Shown: in pieces, positions 50,785-58,794 of the stretch
How positions within the stretch are numbered: the stretch's first letter is position 1
How the letters are laid out: each line of letters begins with the position of its first letter
Origin: Zafaria cholistanensis
GTDB lineage: Bacteria; Actinomycetota; Actinomycetes; Actinomycetales; Micrococcaceae
Direction: 5' to 3'
Assembly (NCBI RefSeq): GCF_008580665.1
Contig: NZ_BKDJ01000012.1
Span: forward strand, 1-64,000
DNA: 64,000 bases
Notes under the pieces: model-generated
The model's input: the letters and a program-made list of their open reading frames with translations, nothing else
Databases searched by the model: none
What the model was told of the DNA's origin: nothing
Translations under genes and position numbers: made by a program

Positions 50785-51561
50785 ATGGCAAGCGAGCTGG
50801 AGCACCGGGGACTGCCCGGAAAAGTGGTGGTGACGGGAGGATCCTCCGGAATCGGCTTGGCCGTCGCCGCTTTCTTCCTTGAGGCCGGCGCGCACGTGGG
50901 AATCGTTGGACGCGACCCCTCCCGGCTTGAGGCCGCCGCCGAGGGCCTGCGGGCAGTGGGCCCGGACCGGGTCGGGACGGCGTGCGCGGACGTGGGCGAC
51001 GGCGCCCGGATCGGCGGCGCCATCGATGCCCTGGCCCAAGACATGGGCGGCATCGACCTGCTCGTGGCCGCCGCCGGCATTGAGGGGGAGATGGGCGCTT
51101 CCTGCGAGGAGGTGAGCGAGTCCTCCTTCCGCGACGTCCTCGACACCAACGTCTTGGGAACTTTCCTCGCCGTGCGGCATGCCCTGCCCCACCTGAAGCG
51201 TGCCCGTAACGGAAACGTGGTGATCGTCGGTTCCGACTCCGGGTTCGTCGCGGTTCCGGGCATGCTGGCCTACAACGCCGCCAAGGGCGCCCTGGTCCAG
51301 CTCACGCGCGCCCTTGCCGTTGAACTGTTCGATGCCCACGGGATCCGGGTCAACAGCGTGTGCCCCTCGATCGTGGACACCCCGATGGCCCGCCGCGGGC
51401 TCGGCGTCGACTCCTTCGAGGATGCCCCCTATCCGGTCCAGGACCCGGAGGACATCGCGTGGACGGTGGGCTACCTGGCCTCCCGGCACTCCCGTGCGAT
51501 CAACGGCGTGAACCTTCTGTCCGACTTCGGCTACACCGGCCGCTCATCCTTTCCCGCGTAG
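50785..51561 (+). CDS. Short-chain dehydrogenase/reductase 3
   Basis: 258 residues. TGGSSGIG near residue 18, an AAAGIEGEMGA segment in place of the usual NNAG, and the catalytic set VGSDSGF with YNAAKGAL. The INGVNLLSDFGYTG end is of the family type. It lies divergent from the kinase-lyase fusion and 19 bases before the permease, so it probably reduces or oxidises the carbonyl compound formed by the lyase, or the substrate itself. The N-to-A change in the NNAG motif is unusual but occurs in the family. Confidence 0.88.
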   Translation: MASELEHRGLPGKVVVTGGSSGIGLAVAAFFLEAGAHVGIVGRDPSRLEAAAEGLRAVGPDRVGTACADVGDGARIGGAIDALAQDMGGIDLLVAAAGIEGEMGASCEEVSESSFRDVLDTNVLGTFLAVRHALPHLKRARNGNVVIVGSDSGFVAVPGMLAYNAAKGALVQLTRALAVELFDAHGIRVNSVCPSIVDTPMARRGLGVDSFEDAPYPVQDPEDIAWTVGYLASRHSRAINGVNLLSDFGYTGRSSFPA

Positions 51562-51580
51562 AAAAAACGAAAGCAGGATC

Positions 51581-53050
51581 ATGAGCCTTCCCACAGCACC
51601 TCCCCAAGAGGACGCCCTGTCGAAGAACTCCCTCGGGGTTTTCGGCGTCGCATTCCTTGTCCTCGCGGCCGTTGCGCCGCTGACCGGCATCGTCGTCGTC
51701 ACGGCCATCGGCATGGCCCTCGGCAACGGCGGAGGCATGGTCGCGTCCTTCCTCGCCGTGACCGCCGTCCTGCTGCTGTTCGGCACCGGATACGCCCGGA
51801 TGTCACGCGAACTGGTCAACGCCGGCGGGTTCTACGCCTTCGTGCTCAGCGGCCTGGGCCGTCCCGCGGCACTGGTCACCGGGCTGGTGGCAATGATCGG
51901 ATACAACTTCTTCGTGGCCGGGGCCGTGGGCACGATCGGCTTCTTCACGCAGATCGTGATCGCCCAGCTCACGGGGCTGGACATGCACTGGTTCATGTGG
52001 GCGGTCCTTTCCGTGGTCGCCGCGTTTGCCCTGAGCCGCCAGGGAATCGGCTTCAGCGCCAAGGTCCTCGGCGTCGCGCTGGTGTGCGAGGTCCTGATCC
52101 TCCTGGTCTTCGACTTCGCGGTGCTCTTCACCCACGGCTTCGACCTGGGCGTCTTCCGGCCGGAGATCGCCTTTACCGGGGCCGTTGGGATTGGGTTCCT
52201 CTTCGCCTCCAACGCCTTCGTGGGCGTCGAGGCAACGGGGCTTTTCAGCGAGGAGGCGCGCGATCCCAAACGCACCATCCCCCGTGCCACGTTCGTGGCC
52301 ATCGGCTTCATCGGCGCCTTCGCGGCGTTCACCACCTGGGCGATCGTCAGCGCCATCGGCGCGGCCCAGGCGCAGGAAACCGCGCTGGAGCACCTCGAAG
52401 CGGGGGACCTGGTCTTCTCCCTCTCCAGCAGCTACCTGGGGGAAGGGCTCACCACCGTGATGATGGTCCTCCTCCTCGTCAGCCTCTTCGCGGCCCTCAT
52501 GGCGCTGCACAACTCGGCCACCCGCTACATCTACTCCCTCAGCCGCGTCAACATCCTGCCGCGGAAGCTGAGCCGCACCCGTGCCAACGGGGTGCCGGAG
52601 CGCGCCTCCATCGTGCAGTTCACCTTCGCCACCGCCGCCGCGGGCCTGTTCGCACTGGCCGGCCTGGACCCCATCACGTCGCTGGTGCCGAGCATGACCG
52701 GCTTCGGGACCCTGGGGATCATCACCCTTCAGCTCCTGGCTGCCCTGGCGATCGTTGTCCATTTCCGACGCAAGCGCGATCCGCGGATCTTCTCGACGCT
52801 CATCGCCCCCGGCGCCGGGCTGCTGGGCCTGATCGTGATTGTTGCCCTGGCGATCCTCAACTTCCCGGTCCTGGCCGGATCCGACGCGCCGGCCATCGCC
52901 GCTCTTCCGCTGCTGCTGCTCGCCGCGCTCGTGGGCGGGCTCCTGTGGGCAGGCTACCTGCGCCGGAACCGGCCCGAAGTCTACGAGGGCCTCAACCGCG
53001 ACCTCGATCGCTTCGAGGAGGATGTGCCCGCCCAACCCGTCCACAACTGA
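51581..53050 (+). CDS. APC-family amino acid/amine permease
   Basis: 489 residues, about 12-13 membrane spans. The first span region VAPLTGIVVVTAIGMALGNGGG and the FVGVEATGLFSEEARDPKRTIPRATF loop near residue 207 are typical of the APC superfamily (amino acid and amine importers). It follows the SDR closely and shares its promoter. Together with the kinase-lyase fusion it suggests uptake of the same hydroxylated amine or amino acid. Exact substrate unknown. Confidence 0.88.
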   Translation: MSLPTAPPQEDALSKNSLGVFGVAFLVLAAVAPLTGIVVVTAIGMALGNGGGMVASFLAVTAVLLLFGTGYARMSRELVNAGGFYAFVLSGLGRPAALVTGLVAMIGYNFFVAGAVGTIGFFTQIVIAQLTGLDMHWFMWAVLSVVAAFALSRQGIGFSAKVLGVALVCEVLILLVFDFAVLFTHGFDLGVFRPEIAFTGAVGIGFLFASNAFVGVEATGLFSEEARDPKRTIPRATFVAIGFIGAFAAFTTWAIVSAIGAAQAQETALEHLEAGDLVFSLSSSYLGEGLTTVMMVLLLVSLFAALMALHNSATRYIYSLSRVNILPRKLSRTRANGVPERASIVQFTFATAAAGLFALAGLDPITSLVPSMTGFGTLGIITLQLLAALAIVVHFRRKRDPRIFSTLIAPGAGLLGLIVIVALAILNFPVLAGSDAPAIAALPLLLLAALVGGLLWAGYLRRNRPEVYEGLNRDLDRFEEDVPAQPVHN

Positions 53051-53084
53051 CCCACGCGGCGCCGAAGGTCCCGGGGATCGTGGG

Positions 53085-53117
53085 GGAGCCCGGCGGGCGC
53101 GACGCCCGCCGGGCTCC
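53085..53117. terminator. Bidirectional 15-bp hairpin
   Basis: Arms 53085-53099 and 53103-53117 are exact complements around a CGA loop. It separates the convergent permease and pirin genes. Confidence 0.88.
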
Positions 53118-53139
53118 GGTACCCCTATCTCCGATACCC

Positions 53140-54150
53140 CTAGCCCCGGGGCCTCATGCGCACGTTCGGCAGCGCCGGGGCGGGCAGGGGTGCCGGTTCT
53201 CCCGCGGGGAAGGTGCCGAAGCGGGGGACGGGAGCGCCGTCGTCGTACGCCCCGGCCGTTCCGGGAACCGGCGCCTCCGCGCCAATTTCCGCCTGCCAGG
53301 CCGCACGGTAGGCCGCAACCTCCTCGTGGCTGCGGCCCACGAAGTTCCACCACATCACGATCTGCTCGCCCAGCGGCTCCCCGCCGATCAGCAGCGCCCG
53401 CACCGCGCGCTGCCCGGCCTCCAGCACGACGCCGGTCCGTCCCGTGGGCAGGTACGCCAAGTGGTCGGCGGCCACCTGGAGGCCGTCCAGGCCCAAGTCC
53501 CCGGCGTCCAGCAGGACGCCGTGCTCGAAGGCCGGATCCAGCGCCAGCTCCAGGCGCGTGCCGGGCTCCAGCAGAATCTCGGCGCCGACCAGCGGGGTGT
53601 GGGTCCTCACCGGGGAGGACCTGCCGGCAAGGCCGCCCAGGAACACGCGCAGTTCCCACCCCTCCCCGACGGCGGGTTCCGGACGGTAGTGCTGCAGGCC
53701 CGGCTCCACGGCACGGGAGGCGTCGGGCAGCGCGATCCACAGTTGGGCGCCGTGCAGGACGGTGGTGCCCGGGGTGGAGAATTCGGAGTGGCTGATGCCG
53801 CGCCCGGCGGTCATCAGGTTCAGCTCGCCCGGACGGACCAGGGCATGGAACCCGGCGGAGTCCCGGTGCTCGATCTCCCCGGTGAACAGCCAGCTGGCGG
53901 TCTGCAGGCCCGTGTGGGGGTGCCGGGGGACCTTCATGCCCCCGGTGGCCTCCACGTCGTCCGGGCCGTAGTGGTCCAGGAAGCACCAGGCTCCGATCAG
54001 GCTGCGCCGCCTCTGCGGCAGCGTGCGGCGGACGGTCATGGCGCGCACGCCACCGAGCAGAACCTCCCGCGGATCCAAAAGTTCGATCGCCTCGCGAAGT
54101 GTGCCGTTCTCACAGAGGACTTCCGCGGGAACCGCTTCCGTGTTGCTCAT
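53140..54150 (-). CDS. Pirin family protein
   Basis: 336 residues of the double-cupin pirin family. The metal site is visible in the first cupin: His in PRHPHTGLQTASWLFTGEIEHRDS (about 76-99) and the MTAGRGISHSE segment with His and Glu. The second cupin is partly degenerate, as is usual. Bacterial pirins act as quercetinases or redox-linked regulators. AhpD-like 54161-54640 ends 10 bases before its start on the same strand, so the two form an operon, a common pairing for oxidative stress genes. Confidence 0.92.
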   Translation of the reverse strand: MSNTEAVPAEVLCENGTLREAIELLDPREVLLGGVRAMTVRRTLPQRRRSLIGAWCFLDHYGPDDVEATGGMKVPRHPHTGLQTASWLFTGEIEHRDSAGFHALVRPGELNLMTAGRGISHSEFSTPGTTVLHGAQLWIALPDASRAVEPGLQHYRPEPAVGEGWELRVFLGGLAGRSSPVRTHTPLVGAEILLEPGTRLELALDPAFEHGVLLDAGDLGLDGLQVAADHLAYLPTGRTGVVLEAGQRAVRALLIGGEPLGEQIVMWWNFVGRSHEEVAAYRAAWQAEIGAEAPVPGTAGAYDDGAPVPRFGTFPAGEPAPLPAPALPNVRMRPRG

Positions 54151-54160
54151 GTGTACCAGC

Positions 54161-54640
54161 CTAAGCCTGTTTGGCCTCCGGGTCCGGGGTGATGGCGTGC
54201 CGGCTGAGGATGGACACCCGGTTGAAAGCGTTGATGGAGATGGCCGCCCAGGTCAGGGCCGAGTACTGGGCATCGGTGAGGATGTTGCGGGCGCCGGCGA
54301 GTTCGGCCAGCCGGTCCTCCTCGTGGGGAAGCACGGTGACCATCTCGGCGACCGCCAGCGCGGCCATCTCCTCGTCGCTGAACAGCCCGGCCTCCCGCCA
54401 GACCGGCAGCACGCCCAGGCGCTGGATGCTCTCCCCGGCCTCCAGCGCCACCTTGGTGTGCATATCCAGGCAGTAGGCGCAGCCGTTGATCTGCGAGATG
54501 CGCAGGTTCACCAGTTCGATGGTGCGGGGGCCGATTCCGGCGGCCTTCAGTGCGGCGCCCACCTTCAGGGAAAGGGCGTTCAGCGCCTTCCACGCGGCGG
54601 GGTCTGACTTGTCGAGGTAGAAGGCGTCTGCCGAACCCAT
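54161..54640 (-). CDS. Carboxymuconolactone decarboxylase/AhpD-like protein
   Basis: 159 residues, all-helical CMD domain. The redox motif is NGCAYCLDMHTKVALEAG near residues 52-69, with the C-x-x-C and following His of AhpD-type alkylhydroperoxidases. It is expected to reduce peroxides with a small thiol donor. It is first of a two-gene unit with pirin. A decarboxylase role is unlikely because the CxxC pair is intact. Confidence 0.9.
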   Translation of the reverse strand: MGSADAFYLDKSDPAAWKALNALSLKVGAALKAAGIGPRTIELVNLRISQINGCAYCLDMHTKVALEAGESIQRLGVLPVWREAGLFSDEEMAALAVAEMVTVLPHEEDRLAELAGARNILTDAQYSALTWAAISINAFNRVSILSRHAITPDPEAKQA

Positions 54641-54770
54641 GGTTGTCCTGTCTGTCTGCCGGTGCGTGTGCGCCTGCCGCCTGCCGGGGCGGGGCGGGCG
54701 GTGGTGCTCCCATTCTGCGCCCTGTGCCGGGCGGTCCTGCGCAAGGCGCCGGATCCGGTGCGCCCCGGAC

Positions 54771-55106
54771 TCAGGTGCCCCGCGGGGCGTACATGATCAG
54801 GCCGACGCCGGCCAGGCATACCAGCGCGCCGGCCAGGTCCCAGCGGTCCGGCCGAAAACCGTCCACCAGCATCGCCCAGGCCAGCGAGCCGGCGATGAAG
54901 ACGCCTCCGTAGGCGGCCAGGATCCTCCCGAAGTGCGCGTCCGGCTGCAGGGTGGCCACCACCCCGTAGATACCCAGCGCGATCGCACCGGCTCCGACCC
55001 ACGCCCAGCCGCGCTGCTCGCGGATGCCCTGCCATACCAGCCAGGCCCCGCCGATCTCGAAGAGCGCGGCCACACCGAAGAGCACAATCGATTTGAGGAT
55101 GGTCAT
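54771..55106 (-). CDS. YnfA/UPF0060 family membrane protein
   Basis: 111 residues and four membrane spans. It matches the YnfA (UPF0060) family closely: [21 protein letters not shown] at the start, the YGVVATLQP segment and the conserved [31 protein letters not shown] stretch before the last span. It is a small drug/metabolite-transporter superfamily member of uncertain substrate. A GC-rich palindrome follows its stop. Confidence 0.92.
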   Translation of the reverse strand: MTILKSIVLFGVAALFEIGGAWLVWQGIREQRGWAWVGAGAIALGIYGVVATLQPDAHFGRILAAYGGVFIAGSLAWAMLVDGFRPDRWDLAGALVCLAGVGLIMYAPRGT

Positions 55107-55207
55107 GCTTCATCCTTGCATTTGCGCTCCCGTGCGCGGCGCGGCCGCAGCCGGTACTTCCGGTGCTCCCGGTGCGCCGGAGGTTCAGCCTGCGGGAAAA
55201 TGGGGAC

Positions 55208-55651
55208 ATGGAGATGCAGACCCTCGTGATTGACCGTGAATTTGCCGCTTCCCGCGAAGCCCTCTGGGAGGCCTTCACCCAGCCGGCCCGGCTGGCCGGC
55301 TGGTACGGACCTGCCGGGTGGTCCGTTGTCCCGGGCAGCGTGGAAATCGACCTGCGGGTCGGAGGCCGCCAGCGGCTGGAGATGCACTCGCCGGAGCATC
55401 CGGGCCAGACGGTGCCGGTGGATGCCGTCTTCAGCGTCGTGCGCGCGCCGGAGGCCCTGGTCAACCACGACGGGCCCCACGACATGACCCTGGGCCTGAT
55501 CATCGAACTGTCCCTCGAGTTGGCCGAAGCCCCCGGGGGGGCCCGCCTGACGCTGAACCAGGGCCCGCTGCCCTCCGAGGTGGTGCCCTCCGCGCGCGCC
55601 GCGTGGGAGTCTGCGCTGGGCAAGCTGGAGCGGCTCCTCGCGGCCGGGTAG
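55208..55651 (+). CDS. SRPBCC/AHSA1-like (START fold) protein
   Basis: 147 residues from ATG 55208. It has the activator-of-Hsp90-homologue-like fold: VIDREFAASREALWEAFTQPARLAGWYGP, then VEIDLRVGGRQRLEM and a C-terminal amphipathic helix ARAAWESALGKLERLL. These proteins bind hydrophobic ligands; function is unspecified. A second ATG two codons later is possible. It is divergent from the YnfA gene and precedes the dioxygenase. Confidence 0.85.
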   Translation: MEMQTLVIDREFAASREALWEAFTQPARLAGWYGPAGWSVVPGSVEIDLRVGGRQRLEMHSPEHPGQTVPVDAVFSVVRAPEALVNHDGPHDMTLGLIIELSLELAEAPGGARLTLNQGPLPSEVVPSARAAWESALGKLERLLAAG

Positions 55652-55664
55652 GACGCCCGGTTAC

Positions 55665-55693
55665 TTGAAGCTTGAATAAATTGGGCGTAGCAT
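55665..55693 (+). promoter_or_regulatory. Promoter of the dioxygenase gene
   Basis: TTGAAG (55665-55670) and TAGCAT (55688-55693) are 17 bases apart. Transcription would begin at about 55700, on the second ATG of the frame, so the first ATG (55692) lies inside the -10 and cannot be used from this promoter. Confidence 0.6.
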
Positions 55694-55700
55694 GGGTTCC

Positions 55701-56498
55701 ATGACGCAGACCCTCGATCGCCCCCCGGTCCTCTTCCTCAGCCACGGCGCGCCGCCGCTGGCCGATGACGCCCGCTGGACCCGCGAACTCGCGGACTGGT
55801 CCGGCACCTTCGACAAGCCCAGGGACATCCTCATGGTGTCCGCACACTGGGAAAACGCGCCCGTGACGCTCAGCGCCACGCAGCGGCCCACCGAGCTGGT
55901 CTACGACTTCTGGGGCTTCCCGCAGAAGTACTACGACGTCCGCTACGACGCCCCGCAGGCCCCCCAACTCGCCGCCGAGGTGGAGAAGCTGGTGGGAACG
56001 CACGGGCACCATGTGGAACGCGACGAGCAGCGTGGCCTGGACCACGGCGCCTACGTGCCGCTGAAGGAGATGTTCCCGGCTGCGGATGTCCCGGTAGTGC
56101 AGATGTCCATGCCGACCCTGGATCCCCAGGGCCTGTTCGAGCTGGGCCGGACGCTGGCGCCGCTGCGCGACCGCGGCACGCTGATCGTCGGTTCCGGTTT
56201 CACCACCCACAACCTGCGCTGGTTCAACCCGGCGGCCGGACCGGACGCGGCGCCGCCGGCGGTCTCCAGCGAGTTCGACCACTGGGCGGAGGAGGCCATG
56301 GCCGCCGGCGACGTGGACGCAATCCTGGACTTCATCCACAAGGCCCCGGGCGCCCGCGAGGCGCACCCGCGCTCCGAGCACTGGGCTCCGCTGTACGTGG
56401 CCCTGGGCGCGGCCTCCGCCTCCGGCGGCATCGACGCGAAAACCGCGATCGAAGGCTTCTGGTTCGGGCTCTCGAAGCGGTCCTGGACGCTGGGCTAA
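55701..56498 (+). CDS. Class III extradiol ring-cleavage dioxygenase (DODA/YgiD type)
   Basis: 265 residues from ATG 55701, the start implied by the promoter. The LigB-type fold shows the metal and acid-base histidines in LFLSHGAPPL, VSAHWENAP, GLDHGAYVPL and TTHNLRWF, plus a late SEHWAPLYVALGAA segment. Zn- or Fe-dependent members include DOPA 4,5-dioxygenase and YgiD, which open catechol rings. No catechol pathway is adjacent; the aromatic hydroxylase is 28 kb away. A leaderless message is likely. Confidence 0.9.
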   Translation: MTQTLDRPPVLFLSHGAPPLADDARWTRELADWSGTFDKPRDILMVSAHWENAPVTLSATQRPTELVYDFWGFPQKYYDVRYDAPQAPQLAAEVEKLVGTHGHHVERDEQRGLDHGAYVPLKEMFPAADVPVVQMSMPTLDPQGLFELGRTLAPLRDRGTLIVGSGFTTHNLRWFNPAAGPDAAPPAVSSEFDHWAEEAMAAGDVDAILDFIHKAPGAREAHPRSEHWAPLYVALGAASASGGIDAKTAIEGFWFGLSKRSWTLG

Positions 56499-56535
56499 GC
56501 GGTTTCCCGCCCGGTGCAACGGTGCCGGGCGGGCC

Positions 56536-56609
56536 GGGCCCCTCGCCTCATAGCGTCTCTGGGCCTCCCCGTCCTCGCTGGCGCTCGACCGGGGCCCCTC
56601 GGCTCATAG
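56536..56609. repeat. Direct repeat of an 18-bp promoter-like element
   Basis: GGGCCCCTCGCCTCATAG (56536-56553) and GGGCCCCTCGGCTCATAG (56592-56609) differ at one base. The second copy ends in the -10 TAGACT of the CPBP gene; the first is followed by TAGCGT, a weaker -10. The promoter region may have been duplicated. Confidence 0.65.
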
Positions 56610-56619
56610 ACTGGGGTCC

Positions 56620-57396
56620 ATGCAGCTGCCGCCATCGGGCCAGAACGGTCCCAGGATTACCCGCCCGGAGAAGCGCCGACAGCCGGTGTTCGACGCCGGT
56701 CCGTTCCGCCTGGGCGACGCGATCGTGCTGGTGCTCTACGTAGTCCTCTTCATCCTCGGCTTCGCCGCGCTGCTGCACGAGGTTCCCGGCTTCCGCGAGG
56801 TATTCAGCACTCCGGATGCGGCCCTGTTTGCGGTGAACCTGATCGGCTACGCCGTCCTGTTTGCCGCCTCCATGGCTATGGCCTTTCCCGTCCTCCGGCG
56901 CTCCTTCCGGACCTTCCTTCACCACCCGTGGGCCAAGGGCTTCATGGTTCCGGGGGCGTGGATTGCGGCGCTGCTGGTCAGCGCCGTGACCCTGATGGTG
57001 CTGGGGGAGGCGGTCAAAAGCGAGAACCAGCTGACCATCGAAAACCTGACCACTTCCATTCCGTTCCCCACGATGTTCGTGGTGGCCGTGGTCATGGGCC
57101 CGTTCGTGGAGGAGTACATCTTCCGCCACCTGCTGATCGGCAAGCTCAGCCGCAAGGTCAACACCTGGGTATGCGTGCTGCTCTCGGTGGCGCTGTTCGC
57201 CGGCATCCACTTCGTCGGCTCCGGGGGAAACTTCGACCCTGTCGCGGCGGTGCCCTACATCAGTCTCGGGGCAGTCATCAGTATCGCGTACGTGCTCAGC
57301 GGCAAGTCGCTGGCCTACTCATACATCCTGCACGCGTTCAACAACGCCATCGCCCTCATCGTCACCTACACGGTCCTGCCCCTGATCCAGCCATGA
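56620..57396 (+). CDS. CPBP-family intramembrane metalloprotease (CAAX/Abi)
   Basis: 258 residues with about seven membrane spans. The Abi/CPBP motifs are clear: EEYIFRHLL (Glu-Glu, about residue 166) and FAGIHFVG, and the last HAFNNAI motif. Members cleave prenylated or membrane peptides or serve in immunity to bacteriocins. TAGACT (56607-56612) lies 7 bases before ATG 56620 without a ribosome site, so it is probably leaderless. The MFS gene start overlaps its stop as ATGA. Confidence 0.9.
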   Translation: MQLPPSGQNGPRITRPEKRRQPVFDAGPFRLGDAIVLVLYVVLFILGFAALLHEVPGFREVFSTPDAALFAVNLIGYAVLFAASMAMAFPVLRRSFRTFLHHPWAKGFMVPGAWIAALLVSAVTLMVLGEAVKSENQLTIENLTTSIPFPTMFVVAVVMGPFVEEYIFRHLLIGKLSRKVNTWVCVLLSVALFAGIHFVGSGGNFDPVAAVPYISLGAVISIAYVLSGKSLAYSYILHAFNNAIALIVTYTVLPLIQP

Positions 57397-58628
57397 CGGA
57401 CGCCCGGCAAGCGAACCCGGCGGACGGCCATCCCTGGGCCGGGCATGCCCGCGGCAGCTCCGGCTACCGGAGGATTATCCTGGCCCTCTTCGCCGCCGGC
57501 GTGGCAACCTTCTCCCAGCTCTACTCGGTCCAGGGCGTGCTGCCCGAACTCGCCCGGGACCTGGAGATCACTTCCGCGCAGGCGGCACTGGCCGTCTCCT
57601 CGGCGACGCTGGGACTGGCCACCGCCGTGATCGGCTGGTCCGCCGTAGCGGACCGTATTGGCCGGCTGCGAACCATGGTGATCGCGGTGGTCGCCGCCGT
57701 CGTGCTGGGCCTGCTGGTCCCGGCGGCGCCCGGCTACGAGGTCCTGCTTGTCCTCCGCTTCGTCGAGGGGCTGGCCCTGGGCGGCATTCCGGCCGTGGCC
57801 CTGGCCTATCTCAGCGAGGAGGTTTCGGCGCTGTACGCCGCGGTCGCGGCCGGCACCTACATCTCCGGGACCTCCCTCGGGGGGCTCGCGGGGCGCCTGG
57901 TGGCCGGGCCGCTGAGCGAGTTCGTCGGCTGGCGCCTGGGCACGCTGGTGGTCGGCCTGCTGGCGGCCTGCGCCGCGGCCGTCTTCATAGTCTCCGCCCC
58001 CAAGCCGCGCCGTTTCGACCCGGTTCCCCGTTCGGCGCCCGGGGCGCAAACGCTATGGGGCAAGCTCGCGGTCAGCCTGCGCAGCGCCCCGCTCCTGGCG
58101 CTGTACGCGCAGGGGTTCCTGCTCATGGGCGGGTTCGTGGCGGTGTTCAACTACCTCGGGTTCCGGTTGGAGGCGCCGCCGTTTTTGATCCCCGCATCGC
58201 TGTCCTCGCTGGTGTTTGCCGTCTACCTGTCCGGAACGTGGTCCTCGCGGAAGTCCGGCACGCTGGTCGCGCGGAGGGGCAGGCTGCCGGTACTGCTGGG
58301 GTCGATCGGCGTCATGGCCTGCGGCCTGGCGGTGACGCTGGTGCCGTGGCTGCCGGCGATCGTGGCGGGCATGCTGCTGTTCACGGCCGGGTTCTTCGGG
58401 GCGCACGCGGTGGCCAGCGGGTGGATCCCGCAGCTGGGCAACGGCGGGCGGGCCCAGGCCGCGTCCCTGTACAACCTGGCCTACTACGGGGGATCGAGCC
58501 TGTTCGGGTGGGCCGTGGGCCTGGCCTTCGTGCCGTTCGGCTGGCCCGGGACGGTGCTGTTCGTCGGAGTGCTGATGCTGGTGGCCGCGACCCTGGCGGC
58601 CCGGCTGCTGCGGCACGTCGAGGCGTAG
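57393..58628 (+). CDS. MFS transporter (YnfM-like)
   Basis: 411 residues, about 12 spans. Motif A is VADRIGRLRTMVI between spans 2 and 3, with ARFVEGLALGGIPAVALAYLSEE-like helix 4 (LRFVEGLALGG). Sequence style resembles YnfM/NepI-like exporters. It is translationally coupled to the CPBP protease (4-base overlap), an arrangement that hints at joint export or processing. Substrate unknown. Confidence 0.9.
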   Translation: MTDARQANPADGHPWAGHARGSSGYRRIILALFAAGVATFSQLYSVQGVLPELARDLEITSAQAALAVSSATLGLATAVIGWSAVADRIGRLRTMVIAVVAAVVLGLLVPAAPGYEVLLVLRFVEGLALGGIPAVALAYLSEEVSALYAAVAAGTYISGTSLGGLAGRLVAGPLSEFVGWRLGTLVVGLLAACAAAVFIVSAPKPRRFDPVPRSAPGAQTLWGKLAVSLRSAPLLALYAQGFLLMGGFVAVFNYLGFRLEAPPFLIPASLSSLVFAVYLSGTWSSRKSGTLVARRGRLPVLLGSIGVMACGLAVTLVPWLPAIVAGMLLFTAGFFGAHAVASGWIPQLGNGGRAQAASLYNLAYYGGSSLFGWAVGLAFVPFGWPGTVLFVGVLMLVAATLAARLLRHVEA

Positions 58629-58794
58629 GCGCCCGCGAAGCCGCCCTTTTCCAGTACGCCCGGGGCCGGCGGTCGCGGGGGAGCGCCACGGCCTGACTCC
58701 GAGCCGGGGCCTGCCCCCCCGAGTTGCGGCCCGCCCCGGAGCCGCGGCCCGAACCGGGAAAACCCGGCGGGAGGCAGCGGCTACGCTGGCTTAG

